Source of the DNA: an uncultured Mycoplasmatota bacterium
Lineage (GTDB): Bacteria; Bacillota_I; Bacilli_A; RF39; UBA660
Length of the DNA: 46,436 nucleotides
Reading direction: 5' to 3'
NCBI GenBank assembly: GCA_946488855.1
Contig: CAMLWC010000006.1
Span: 1-46,436, forward strand
Position numbers and translations under genes: made by a program
Notes under the pieces: model-generated
The model's input: only the letters and a program-made list of their open reading frames with translations
The model's database searches: none
What the model was told of the DNA's origin: nothing
Shown: positions 26,809 through 37,100 of the stretch, piece by piece
How the letters are laid out: the number at the start of each line of letters is the position of its first letter
Numbering within the stretch: position 1 is the stretch's first letter

Positions 26809-27697
26809 TATTATCATCCTTTATAGTAGCATCTTTAAATATTTCTTTAATTATTTTTTCTTTTAAATTAATTGGGATTGGGCTACCAGCTGCATTAAAA
26901 TGACCTCCACCATTATATTTTTTAGCTATTACACTCAAATCAACTTTATTATTACCACGATAGCTAATGCTTTTATCTACATTAATTAATATTATATAAT
27001 CTAAATAATCATGTTTATTAATTAAATAACTACCTAATTCACTCATATTTCTTTCAGCAAATACTACTCCAACTTTTTTATCATCTAATGAAATTTCAAT
27101 TATTTCTTTTTCTTCAATATATCTTTTTATCCTTAGATTTTCTAATTCAATTAAATTTAAATCTTCTTTACTATATAATTCATCACTATTAATAATTACA
27201 TTATAAAATTTATCTATAAATAGTTCTCTTCCATATATTTTAAATAATACTACAATATTATTAGCTTCTTCTTTACTAGTAATACTAAAATCATATGTAT
27301 CCATTGTTCTTACATGTTCAACTAATTTTTTAGTCACATCTTTATTTAATAAATCATTGTTATAGTTTTCTAATAAATATTTGTAATATAAAGTAGTTCC
27401 AGATTGTTTAATGTTATCAAAATCAACTACTTTAATAAATGGATATTTATTCATATGAACATTACTTAAATGATGATCAAATACTAAAACATCTTTATTA
27501 TTATTTAAAATATAATCTGCAGTTTCTTCTTTTATATTTAAGTCAACTACTATAATTTCTTCATCTATATTGTCCATTACGAATTTATCTACTTCATCTA
27601 TATCAGCTAATATATATTTAAAATCTTTAAACACTAATTTAGATAATATAATTGGCGTTACTCCATCTGGATCAGCTTTATGACTAATTATTAGCAT
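26801..27697 (-). CDS. DHH-family phosphoesterase
   Basis: This 298-residue DHH/DHHA1 phosphoesterase has 'ISHKADPDGVTP', 'EIIVVDLNI', 'VLVFDHHLSN' and the DHHA1 motif 'GGGHFNAAGSPI'. Relatives (NrnA, NrnB) degrade short oligoribonucleotides or dinucleotides, finishing RNA turnover. The domain order and length fit NrnB-like enzymes, but substrate choice cannot be read. It starts with GGAGGTATTAG-ATG and overlaps rnhB by 14 nt, so the two RNA-degrading enzymes are translationally coupled. Confidence 0.9.
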   Translation of the reverse strand: MLIISHKADPDGVTPIILSKLVFKDFKYILADIDEVDKFVMDNIDEEIIVVDLNIKEETADYILNNNKDVLVFDHHLSNVHMNKYPFIKVVDFDNIKQSGTTLYYKYLLENYNNDLLNKDVTKKLVEHVRTMDTYDFSITSKEEANNIVVLFKIYGRELFIDKFYNVIINSDELYSKEDLNLIELENLRIKRYIEEKEIIEISLDDKKVGVVFAERNMSELGSYLINKHDYLDYIILINVDKSISYRGNNKVDLSVIAKKYNGGGHFNAAGSPIPINLKEKIIKEIFKDATIKDDNND

Positions 27698-28301
27698 CTA
27701 ATACCTCCTTTACTGGACCATAAGATTTTCTATAACCATCAATTAATCCATATTTATGAATTGCTTCAATATGTTTTTTAGTAGGATATCCTTTATGTGA
27801 TGCGAATCCATACATCGGATATTTTTTATCCAATTCATACATCATACTATCTCTAGTTACTTTAGCTATAACACTAGCTGCAGCAATAGAAATACTTTTA
27901 GCATCACCTTTAATAATACTAGTAGTTGGAATATCTAAATTAATCGGCATAGCATCAATTAAAACATGTTCTAAATTAATTTGTTCTCTTACTTTATTTA
28001 TAGCTATTATCATTGCTTTCCTACTTGCTTCATAAATATTTATTTTATCTATTTCTTCCGGCGATACAATACCTACTCCATAAGCTACACAATTATTAAT
28101 TATATAATCATAAAATAAATTTCTTTTTTTCTCAGATAATTTTTTAGAATCAGTTAAACCTTCTAATACAAAATCTTTAGGTAGTACAACACAACTAGCA
28201 ACAACAGGTCCTATTAAAGGACCACGGCCAACTTCATCTACTCCACCTATATATTTAATTCCATTATCATATAATTCATTTTCATATTCGTATAAATCCA
28301 T
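27684..28301 (-). CDS. rnhB: Ribonuclease HII
   Basis: RNase HII cuts the RNA strand of RNA-DNA hybrids and single ribonucleotides embedded in DNA. This 205-residue protein has the catalytic Asp/Glu in 'GGVDEVGRGPLIGPVVA', 'LTDSKKLSEKKR', 'VLIDA' and 'KGDAKSISIAAASVIAKVTRD', and the C-terminal 'GFASHKGYPTKKH' motif. ATG 28301 follows GGTGATTAAC. A TGATATAAT extended -10 lies about 6 nt before the ribosome site, so it likely heads the operon rnhB-DHH-GNAT-MBL. Confidence 0.97.
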   Translation of the reverse strand: MDLYEYENELYDNGIKYIGGVDEVGRGPLIGPVVASCVVLPKDFVLEGLTDSKKLSEKKRNLFYDYIINNCVAYGVGIVSPEEIDKINIYEASRKAMIIAINKVREQINLEHVLIDAMPINLDIPTTSIIKGDAKSISIAAASVIAKVTRDSMMYELDKKYPMYGFASHKGYPTKKHIEAIHKYGLIDGYRKSYGPVKEVLDANN

Positions 28302-28317
28302 GTTAATCACCCTTATT

Positions 28318-28326
28318 ATTATATCA
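28318..28326 (-). promoter_or_regulatory. Extended -10 of the rnhB operon
   Basis: TGATATAAT lies about 6 nt before GGGTGA, the ribosome site of rnhB. The opposite strand carries the divergent lipoprotein promoter (TGATATAAT ending at 28372). Confidence 0.5.
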
Positions 28327-28409
28327 TTTTTATATGTAAAAATTTTAATTTTTTTAAAATAAATGATATAATATAACTAATTGATAAATTATAATTTGGT
28401 GAGGATGAT

Positions 28410-28967
28410 ATGATGAAAAAAGTATTAAGTTTATTAATTATTTGTTTTTTAGTTACCGGTTGTAACAAAGATGACAACAAGTTTGAACACTATGATTTAA
28501 AAGATAAAGATTTAAATACATATGTATATTATAATGATGAAAATAAAAAAGAAATATATGTTTTAGCAGACATAACACCATCTAATTATGAAATTTGTTT
28601 AACTGGATTATTTTACAAAGTTGCAGAAAATGATTATATACTATTAGAGACTTTAGAATTCAATCAAAAAGAATCATATAAAAAAGATTATGTATATCAA
28701 TTTTATGGGAATAAATTGTATGGCATAGGTAATGGTAATTCCCCAATGGTATTTGAAATTGAATTAAAAGGAAAAGAAAGCAAAATAGAAGAAATCAAAT
28801 ACAAAGTAGATAATAAAATAAATCCTTTCTTAATAACTCAAATAAAACATATAGATAATAATGAGATATTATATTATGGACATACAACTATTGATGGAAA
28901 TAATAGTTCTGCTTTAATTAAATGTTCTATTTCTAAATATGAATGCTCTATTACTAGCAATGATTAA
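28410..28967 (+). CDS. Lipoprotein of unknown function
   Basis: This 185-residue protein has a lipoprotein signal peptide (MMKKVLSLLIICFLVTGC), with the lipid-anchored Cys in 'LVTGC' followed by Asn and a charged linker. The rest is mostly beta-rich, with Tyr, Asn, Lys and Asp, and has no recognisable domain. Two ATGs in a row follow AGGATGAT; the second may be used. Two hairpin terminators follow. Its promoter has an extended -10 with a normal-length leader, unlike most genes here. Confidence 0.75.
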   Translation: MMKKVLSLLIICFLVTGCNKDDNKFEHYDLKDKDLNTYVYYNDENKKEIYVLADITPSNYEICLTGLFYKVAENDYILLETLEFNQKESYKKDYVYQFYGNKLYGIGNGNSPMVFEIELKGKESKIEEIKYKVDNKINPFLITQIKHIDNNEILYYGHTTIDGNNSSALIKCSISKYECSITSND

Positions 28968-29004
28968 ATGATTATAACTATATAAAAAGGATAATTTATA
29001 AAAA

Positions 29005-29037
29005 AAAATCAATTTTAAAAGTTGATTTTTTTTTTTT
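29005..29037 (+). terminator. Terminator of the lipoprotein gene
   Basis: AAATCAA and TTGATTT flank an AT loop and are followed by a long T run, about 40 nt after the lipoprotein stop. Confidence 0.75.
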
Positions 29038-29047
29038 AAAGTTATAC

Positions 29048-29082
29048 AAAAAACTAATCTATTTCTAAATTAGTTTTTTTTA
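29048..29082. terminator. Bidirectional terminator between lipoprotein and tRNA-Cys
   Basis: The AACTAAT/ATTAGTT stem has T runs on both sides. On the minus strand it ends the tRNA-Cys transcript; on the plus strand it is a second stop for the lipoprotein mRNA. Confidence 0.7.
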
Positions 29083-29116
29083 TTACAACTTGATAAAAAT
29101 CAAGTATATATCACTA

Positions 29117-29191
29117 TGGAGGGCCTAGCCGGACTTGAACCGACGCTCGGGGAGTTGCAGTCCCATGCCTTACCAACTTGGCTATAGACCC
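29117..29191 (-). tRNA. tRNA-Cys (anticodon GCA)
   Basis: The 75-nt tRNA reads GGGTCTATAGCC...GGCCCTCCA on the minus strand. The seven-base acceptor stem GGGTCTA/TAGGCCC contains one G-U pair. The anticodon loop CTGCAAC gives GCA, the T arm contains GTTCAAGTC, and CCA is encoded. It is the only RNA gene I can recognise. It stands alone between the LtaS-like gene and a terminator. Confidence 0.95.
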
Positions 29192-29272
29192 GTCTAAATA
29201 AATTATAACAAAAATATTTTTTTTAATCAAGTATTTTTTTATAATTTATTTATTATTACTATAATTTATTCA

Positions 29273-31024
29273 TTATTTAAATAAATTATACCTAATTATA
29301 TTATTTGAAGTTTCGATTAATTTTTTAGCATAATCTTCTTTTTCTTTGATATATTCTTTTGTAACTTCTTCATATTCTTTATATTCACTTAATTGATTAC
29401 TATAATATATTTTATCAGTTACCCAATTACCATTTGGAAATACAACTATATTATCTTCTATACTAAATATATCATTACCTAAAGCATATTTAGTATTAAC
29501 ACCAAACATATTACCAAGCGTAGGCATAACATCAATAGCTCCCATTATTTTATCAATTTCTTGATGTTTTATATCTTCACTCCATATAATTAAAGGTACT
29601 TTAGTTAATTCTTCATATTCATAAAAATCTAATGTTTTACCTAAATATTTTTCATATTCTTTTTTTGTAAATTTAGCATCATGATCACCATATATGACAA
29701 TTATTAAGTTTTCTTTATTATTTAATTTATTAATAAATTCTCCTATTGCTTCATCAGCATAATGAACTAATTTAATGTAATTACCTATTCTAGTACCTTC
29801 AGCATCTCCAACATCGAATTCTATTCCTTCAGTATAAAAAGGTGTATGATTAGAAAGCATTATTAAAGTTCCATAAAATTTATCATATTCTAAATTATTA
29901 ATTATATCGGCTGATTGATTAAAAAATGATTTATCAGATAATCCTAATCCGATTTGATCAGTTAAATCATAATCATTATAGCAGTAAAATCTATCATATC
30001 CTATTTGCTGGTACATTTTATTTCTATTCCAATATTCACATATATTACCATGCATACTAAATGTATAATATCCTTTATCTTTAAATGCTTTAACTAATGA
30101 ATTGTATTCATTATTATCATAATTAATAAACACTGTACCTGTTCCTATTGGTAATATAGAATTAGTTATAGTAAATTCAGTATCACTACTTGTCCCAACA
30201 CTTTCTTCTGAATAATAATTATTGAAATAAATACCTTCATTTTTTAATCTATATAAATTAGGTGTTATAGTTTCATTTATAAACATACTTTGAATGCTCT
30301 CTGCATGAATAAATAAAACACTTTTATCATTAAATATATTTGTATATTCATTTGTTTTTATTTCTTTTTTACGATAAAATTCTTCAACCTCTTGTTTAGC
30401 ATTTTCATAGCCACATTTAGAACATACAAATTTAGATGTTACATAAAATATATCATTTAATTGATATGTATAAACTCCCATATTTCTTACAACATATGCC
30501 TTGTTCCAATCGTTCTTTAATCTATAAATATCATTTGCATTTAATGTTATTAAAGATAGTACTAAGAAAATAAAATAAATTAAAAAATTTTTCTTAAATA
30601 ACTCGATATTTTTATTACTTGGAAATTTTTTATACAAAATAATCATTAAAATTATCTGCCACAAAAATATAAAATCATTTAATTGAAATACATTAGTTAC
30701 AGCTTCAGATGGAAGTAAAAAAGCTTGATATAATGTTTCTAATAAATAAAATGAAGTAAAATCATTATAATTATTATAATATATTGAATTAACTATACAT
30801 ATAATAGTTAAAATAATTGAAAATACTAAAAAATATAAATTTCTTTTTTTAAACAAATAAGAAAAACTATATATAAATAACAAAAAACTCAAATCAAACA
30901 ATATAAATCTTAAATCTTTAAATCCTATTGTTAGAAAAATTAAAATACAACTATTAATTAAACTAGAAATAATAAATATTATTCCGTAATCTTTTAATGA
31001 TGATGAAATATTAAACTTATGCAT
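29273..31024 (-). CDS. LtaS-type lipoteichoic acid synthase (sulfatase fold)
   Basis: This 583-residue enzyme has five N-terminal membrane helices (about 10-190) and an extracellular alkaline-phosphatase/sulfatase domain. The domain opens with 'SVLFIHAESIQSMFIN', the nucleophile Thr lies in 'SVGTSSDTEFTITNS', and metal ligands include 'SMHGNICEYWNRNKMY' and 'VIYGDHDA'. It most likely polymerises glycerophosphate from phosphatidylglycerol into lipoteichoic acid on the cell surface, implying a Gram-positive envelope. It overlaps the ZIP gene by 31 nt and has GGAG 10 nt before ATG. Mn2+ is the usual LtaS cofactor, so the upstream metal transporters may be relevant. Confidence 0.9.
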   Translation of the reverse strand: MHKFNISSSLKDYGIIFIISSLINSCILIFLTIGFKDLRFILFDLSFLLFIYSFSYLFKKRNLYFLVFSIILTIICIVNSIYYNNYNDFTSFYLLETLYQAFLLPSEAVTNVFQLNDFIFLWQIILMIILYKKFPSNKNIELFKKNFLIYFIFLVLSLITLNANDIYRLKNDWNKAYVVRNMGVYTYQLNDIFYVTSKFVCSKCGYENAKQEVEEFYRKKEIKTNEYTNIFNDKSVLFIHAESIQSMFINETITPNLYRLKNEGIYFNNYYSEESVGTSSDTEFTITNSILPIGTGTVFINYDNNEYNSLVKAFKDKGYYTFSMHGNICEYWNRNKMYQQIGYDRFYCYNDYDLTDQIGLGLSDKSFFNQSADIINNLEYDKFYGTLIMLSNHTPFYTEGIEFDVGDAEGTRIGNYIKLVHYADEAIGEFINKLNNKENLIIVIYGDHDAKFTKKEYEKYLGKTLDFYEYEELTKVPLIIWSEDIKHQEIDKIMGAIDVMPTLGNMFGVNTKYALGNDIFSIEDNIVVFPNGNWVTDKIYYSNQLSEYKEYEEVTKEYIKEKEDYAKKLIETSNNIIRYNLFK

Positions 31025-31701
31025 ATTATCAAAACTCCTATTATAAATCCTGTTATGTTATTTTTTTTATCTTGATGTTTTAAATGTTCTAATAATTCAA
31101 AAAACACTATATATACTAACATACCTAAAGTAATTGCAAACATCATTCCTATAAAATATTCATTAATATCACCTATCAAATATAATACAAATGAGCCAAT
31201 GAAAGTAGATAATGAAATTACAAAACTTATCAAAATAATTTTTGTTTTACTATATTTAGCATCTTTTAATGTACTACCTATTACCATTCCTAATGGAATA
31301 TTATGTAACCCAATACCTATTCCTAATAAAATACCTAAATTAAAATTTTTATTTAATGTAGAATATAAAACCATACCTTCTATTAAATTATGAATAATTA
31401 AAGCAATAGCAGACATTAAACCAATATGAAAGACATGTTCTTTATGATTAGAATGTTCATGATCTGGAATAAATAAATCTAACAACTTTAATAAAACAAA
31501 ACCAATTAAAGCATATATAATCATTTCAAAATAATTTATATGTTCTAAAGTGTGAGGTATTACTTCTAAAAATATTAAACAAAATAATACACTAAAAGCA
31601 ATGCTAATAGATAATTCAGATATTTTTTTCTTTCTTTTAAATAATAAAATTATAACTGTACCTAATAAAACAGTTAATCCAAATAAAAATGTAATAAACA
31701 T
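30994..31701 (-). CDS. ZIP-family metal transporter
   Basis: This 235-residue membrane protein has eight predicted helices. The fourth contains 'IHNLIEGMVLYS' and the fifth 'IGLHNIPLGMVIGS', the metal-binding core of ZIP (zinc/iron/manganese) importers. The second motif has Leu where many family members have Glu, which may change metal preference. A His-rich loop 'PDHEHSNHKEHVFH' sits in the usual variable region, and the protein ends in HHH. ATG 31701 follows AGGAGTGATTTTT; the stop of the P-type ATPase gene overlaps this Shine-Dalgarno. Confidence 0.9.
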   Translation of the reverse strand: MFITFLFGLTVLLGTVIILLFKRKKKISELSISIAFSVLFCLIFLEVIPHTLEHINYFEMIIYALIGFVLLKLLDLFIPDHEHSNHKEHVFHIGLMSAIALIIHNLIEGMVLYSTLNKNFNLGILLGIGIGLHNIPLGMVIGSTLKDAKYSKTKIILISFVISLSTFIGSFVLYLIGDINEYFIGMMFAITLGMLVYIVFFELLEHLKHQDKKNNITGFIIGVLIICISLIFHHH

Positions 31702-31706
31702 AAAAA

Positions 31707-33956
31707 TCACTCCTTAAATATTTTAGGGTATTTTTTTATTAATTTATCAACAAAAATACTCATTAAACCAAATATTATAATTGATATAAACACTAATATC
31801 AAGATAAAAATAAACATTTTTAAATTTAAAATAGTTAATGCGAAAAATTCTCTAAAACCAACTATTGTAGTTATAAAACCAATTATTAACGAAATAATTA
31901 AAACTAATCTTAATTTATTTAAAGGATAACATATTTTAAATAAAAGTAAGAATCCTGTAAAACCAGTCATTAACACACATAATGTTGAAATTTGATTATC
32001 AGTTAATTTAAATAAATTACCTAAAATAGCCAAAATAACAATATTTAAAACAATAGTTAATGAAGCTGGTAAAGATTTACTAAAAACATTAATTAAAAAA
32101 TTACCCTTAATTCGATTATTATTTGGCTCTAAAGCTAAAATAAATGAAGGAACACCTATTGTAAAAAAGTTAGTTAAAGTTAATTGAATTGGTTGAAATG
32201 GATAATTAAAACTAACAAACATAAAAATTAAAACTAATAAAAACGCATAAGTAGTTTTAGCTAAAAATAAAGTAGCACTTCTTTCTATATTATTAATTGT
32301 TCTTCTTCCCTCTTTGATTATACTTGGAATTGAATTAAAATCATCATCCAATAAAATTAATTGGCTTACATTTCTAGCTGCATCTGTTCCACTTTTAATT
32401 GTAATACTACAATCAGATTGTTTTAAAGCCAAAACATCATTTACTCCATCACCTGTCATTGCTACAAAATGATTGTTATCTTGAAGTTCTTTAATTATTT
32501 GTTTTTTTTGTATTGGCGTTACTCTTGCAAAAACATTATATTTATTTATATCATCAATTTTATCTTTTGATAAATCAATTCCTTTTACTTCAATTCCAAC
32601 ATTATTAGCTATTTTACTAATTGTTTTTAAATTATCACCAGAAATTATTTTTATATCAACATCTTGAGATTTTAAATAATTTAACATTTTCTTAGCATTT
32701 TTTCTTATTTCATCTTTTAAAACAATAATACCAATAGGTGAATCATCTTTTGTAATTAATAATGTTCTATTGTCTTGATTATCAATAACTTCCTTTATGC
32801 TTTTTTTACATAAAAATTCTGGAGCACCAATTAAAAATTTTCCTTCTTCAAATTCTACTCCACTATATTTATTAATAGGTGAAAATGGTATTTTTTTAAT
32901 TACTTTATAATTATCATATTTTTTAAAATAATTACTTAACGCTTCACTAGTAGCATTATCAGCTTCTAAATTATTTACTATATTTCCTATTATTTCATCC
33001 AAATTATAATCTTCTAATTTTATAACATCAATAACTTCCATTTTACCGCTTGTAATAGTACCAGTTTTATCTAAACAAATAGTATCAACTCTAGCTAACA
33101 TTTCAATACAGTATAACTCTTGAACTAAAACATTTAATTTTGCTAATCTAATTACTGAAACAGCTAAAACAGTACTAGTTAATAAAACTAATCCTTCTGG
33201 TATCATACCTAATAAAGCTGCTACCGTATTAACAATAGATACTTCTAAATTTTTATCCAAATTATATTGATTAATAAATAATAATAATCCTAACGGAATA
33301 ATAAAAATTGAAACTAACTTAATTATTTTATTTAAAGAATTCATTAAAATTGAATTTAAAGGTTTTACATATTTAGCATCTTTACTTATAGTATTAACGT
33401 AATTATCACTACCAACATGTTCTACCTTAGCTATTACTTTCCCCACTACTATAAAACTACCAGATTTTAATAAATCACCTTTTTTATAACTTACTAAATC
33501 AGATTCACCAGTTATAAAAGATTCATTTACTTCAACATTACCTTCTAATATAATACAATCTGTTACAATTTGATTACCTGATTTTAAAATAATTATATCA
33601 TCTAATACAATATCCTCATTATCAATAGTAACTATTTTATTATCTCTTATTACATTAGATTTTAAAGAAGTAATAATTGATAATTTATCAACTACTCTTT
33701 TAGATCTTATTTCTTGAATCATACTTATTAAAGTATTACATATAACAATACCCATAAATAATAAGTTTTTATAAGAACTAACAAAAAATATTAATAAAGC
33801 TAAAACAAAATTCAATAAATTAAATAAAGTAAATATATTATCTGTTATTATTTTTAAAATACTTTTTGTTGGAACTACTTTATTTTCATTATTTAAACCT
33901 TTTTTAATTCTTATATTTACTTCTTCACTACTTAATCCTTTATAATTATGTTCCAT
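31707..33956 (-). CDS. P-type cation ATPase (CtpE-like, probably Ca2+)
   Basis: This 749-residue P-type ATPase has actuator motif 'FITGESDLV', membrane motif 'GMIPEGLVLLTSTVLAV', phosphorylation site 'CLDKTGTITSG' near residue 295, and hinge 'AMTGDGVNDVLALKQSD'. The PEGL motif, the 'VLVQELYCIEMLARVD' stretch before DKTGT and the lack of N-terminal metal-binding domains resemble mycobacterial CtpE, a calcium importer. Cation choice is inference. It forms an operon with the ZIP transporter and the LtaS-like synthase, linking divalent cations with envelope assembly. Confidence 0.92.
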   Translation of the reverse strand: MEHNYKGLSSEEVNIRIKKGLNNENKVVPTKSILKIITDNIFTLFNLLNFVLALLIFFVSSYKNLLFMGIVICNTLISMIQEIRSKRVVDKLSIITSLKSNVIRDNKIVTIDNEDIVLDDIIILKSGNQIVTDCIILEGNVEVNESFITGESDLVSYKKGDLLKSGSFIVVGKVIAKVEHVGSDNYVNTISKDAKYVKPLNSILMNSLNKIIKLVSIFIIPLGLLLFINQYNLDKNLEVSIVNTVAALLGMIPEGLVLLTSTVLAVSVIRLAKLNVLVQELYCIEMLARVDTICLDKTGTITSGKMEVIDVIKLEDYNLDEIIGNIVNNLEADNATSEALSNYFKKYDNYKVIKKIPFSPINKYSGVEFEEGKFLIGAPEFLCKKSIKEVIDNQDNRTLLITKDDSPIGIIVLKDEIRKNAKKMLNYLKSQDVDIKIISGDNLKTISKIANNVGIEVKGIDLSKDKIDDINKYNVFARVTPIQKKQIIKELQDNNHFVAMTGDGVNDVLALKQSDCSITIKSGTDAARNVSQLILLDDDFNSIPSIIKEGRRTINNIERSATLFLAKTTYAFLLVLIFMFVSFNYPFQPIQLTLTNFFTIGVPSFILALEPNNNRIKGNFLINVFSKSLPASLTIVLNIVILAILGNLFKLTDNQISTLCVLMTGFTGFLLLFKICYPLNKLRLVLIISLIIGFITTIVGFREFFALTILNLKMFIFILILVFISIIIFGLMSIFVDKLIKKYPKIFKE

Positions 33957-34083
33957 AAATTATTACCTCTTTATTATTTTATCACACCAAATAAATTATA
34001 TCAAAAAAAACTAATATTTTATATGACATTTTTGTAATATTAATTAAAATATGTATACTCTACAAACTAATATGATATAAAGT

Positions 34084-34113
34084 AAAAAGTTAAACTTCAT
34101 CGTTTAACTTTTT
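34084..34113 (-). terminator. Terminator of nifJ
   Basis: AAAAGTTAAAC-GATGAA-GTTTAACTTTTT on the minus strand, with the nifJ stop codon in the stem. Confidence 0.85.
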
Positions 34114-37100
34114 ATAATATTCATAAGTTTTAATAGCATTTTCTTTATTTAGTTTTAGTAATTCATTTGAATCATCATTTACTTTATCTAACATTGTATA
34201 TCTTGTTTGTTTAGTTAAGAATTCTTCATAAAGATTAAAATCAGGATTACAATCTAAAGTAAACTTAGTTAATGGATTTCTTCTAAATATTGGAAAATAT
34301 CCACATTTAACTGCTTCTTTCTCTATGTCAATACTATTAACCATACCACCTTTAATACCATGTGATATACAAGGAGCATAAGCAATTATAATAGCTGGAC
34401 CATTATAACTATTAGCTTCATTAAATGCTTTAATTAATTGCATTGGATTTGCACCTAATGATACTTGAGCTACATAAACATCAGGATAAGTCATCATCAT
34501 TTTAGCTAAATCTTTTTTATTTGTTTGTTTACCAGAACTGGCAAATAAGGCAACACTACCTTTTGGTGTAGCTTTACTAGCTTGACCACCAGTATTAGAA
34601 TATACTTGGGTATCAAGAACTAATATTTTAACATTTTCTCTACTTGCCAAAACATGATCAATACCAGAAAATCCAATATCATATGCCCAACCATCACCAC
34701 CGATAGTCCAAATATTTCTTTTAACAATATAATCTTTATAAGGTAATAATTCTTTATATTTATTAAAATCGATACTATCATAATATTTTTTAGTTATATT
34801 ATAGTCGTTAATATTATTGATATATTCATCAAATTCTTTATACTTACTCATAATATTAACAATCTTTTGTTTATTAATTTTATCTGCTTGTAAGAAGCCA
34901 AATCCATATTCAGCATTATCCTCAAATAATGAACTCGCCCAAGGTATAGTATAAGGTGTTGATGGAGCACTAGCACCATATATTGAAGAACAACCTGTTG
35001 CATTAGCAATTATCATACTATCACCAAATAATTGGGTTAACAATTTAATATAAGGTGTTTCTCCACAACCTGCACAAGCACCACTAAATTCAAATTTAGG
35101 TTGTTTAAATTGGGTATTTTTAACATTATTTAAATTGTTTTCTTTACAAGTGATATTAGTAGATAAATAATCAAATACTTTTTGTTCTTCTTCTACATCA
35201 ATTAATTCTTTAAATTCTAATGATTTTTCTTTAGACATACAAGATTTAATACATAATCCACAACCAGTACAATCTTTAACACTAATTCCAATTATATAAT
35301 TATTAACGCATCTTTCTTTAATATAATCTGGTGCTTTAAGATATTCTTCATCTGATAATTGATATGGTCTAATCACTCCATGAGGACAAACAAATGAACA
35401 CATATTACATTTAATACAATTACTACTTATCCAATGAGGAACAAAATCAGAAATACATCTTTTTTCATCTTTACTAGTTCCAGCATTAAATGTTCCATCT
35501 GGCATAGATTCAAAACTAGATACTTTTAGTTCATCACCTTTACGATGACGCATCGCTAAATAAACATCAATATATTTTGGTCTTTTTACATATTCATAAT
35601 TACCATCTAATTTAACTTCTTTTAAATAGCTAATTGCATTATCAATAGTAAAAATATTAGCTTTGACAATTTCTTCACTTTTCAAACCAAATCTATTCTT
35701 TATATCTTCTTTTAATTGATTAATAATATCATCATTTAACAAATTAGATAAATATAGTATTATAACTTCCATAATAGTACTTATTTTATTTTTAATACCT
35801 GCTTTAGAAGCTAATTCATAAGCATTAATAATATAAAATTTAATATTTCTATTCTTAATAATATATTTAACATCATCTGGTAAAAAGTCTATAACTTCTT
35901 TTTCAGATTTAACAGTATTTAATATAAAAGTACCATTTTCTTTAATTTTATTTAATATTTCATAATCATCTAAATAAGTATCTTTAGTAACTACAATTAA
36001 ACTAGGATCTTCTACATAATAAGTTGATTTTATTTTGTTGTCACTAAATCTTAAATGACAATTAGTTACTCCACCTGATTTTTTTGAATCATATTGAAAA
36101 TACCCTTGAACATATTTATTAGTATTTTTGCCTACCAGTTTAATTAATGATTTAGAGGCACTTACCATACCATCAGAACCATAACCATATACCAACATTT
36201 CTAGACTATTATTTAATTTATAATCAGTTTCTTTTAAACTCAAATTAGTTACATCATCTGTAATACCAATGGTAAAATTATGATGAGGATTATCTAACAT
36301 GTCATATATAGCTTTTATTTGTGAAGGTGTTGTATTTTTACTAGATAATCCATATCTTCCTCCTACTACTTTAATATTTTTATCTTTCAAAACATTTACA
36401 ACATCTAAATATAAAGGTTCATTGTTAAATTCTTTTGTTCGATCTATTACTGCAATACTTTCTACTGTATCAGGTAATACATTTAAAAAGTATTTACTAG
36501 AAAATGGACGATATAAATGAACTTCAATCAAACCATATTCTTTTAAATCATCTATTACTTCTTTAATCGTTTCACAAACAGATCCCATTGCTACAATAAC
36601 TTTTTTAGCTTCTTTATTCCCATAATAATTAAATGGTTTATAATCACTATTAGTTATTTTATTAATTTTTTCCATATAACTATTAACTATATCAGGAACA
36701 TTATCATAATATTTATTTCTTATTTCCGTAGCTTGAAAGTAAACATCATCACTCTCACTAGTGCCATAAGTTTTAGGATTGTTTGGATTAATAGCTTTAG
36801 ATCTAAATTCATTTAATTTATCATAATTAATTAAATCCTTAACATCATCACTCTCTAAAATATCTATTTTTTGTAATTCATGAGAAGTTCTAAAACCATC
36901 AAAAAAATGCATAAATGGTAAACTAGATTCAATCGCTGATAAATGAGCAACTGCACCTAAATAATTCGCATCACTTACATTAGAAGAAGCTAACATATTA
37001 AATCCTGTTGCTCTAGTTGCATAGATATCTTGATGATCACCTAAAATAGATAAAGCATGAGTAGATAAACTACGAGCTGCCACATGCATAACACATGGTA

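Noticed and set aside
14495-27697. Mollicute-type code with TGA as Trp
   Set aside because: Several genes end at TGA in the expected place (ABC ATPase, DHH phosphoesterase), and Trp residues in conserved motifs are TGG.
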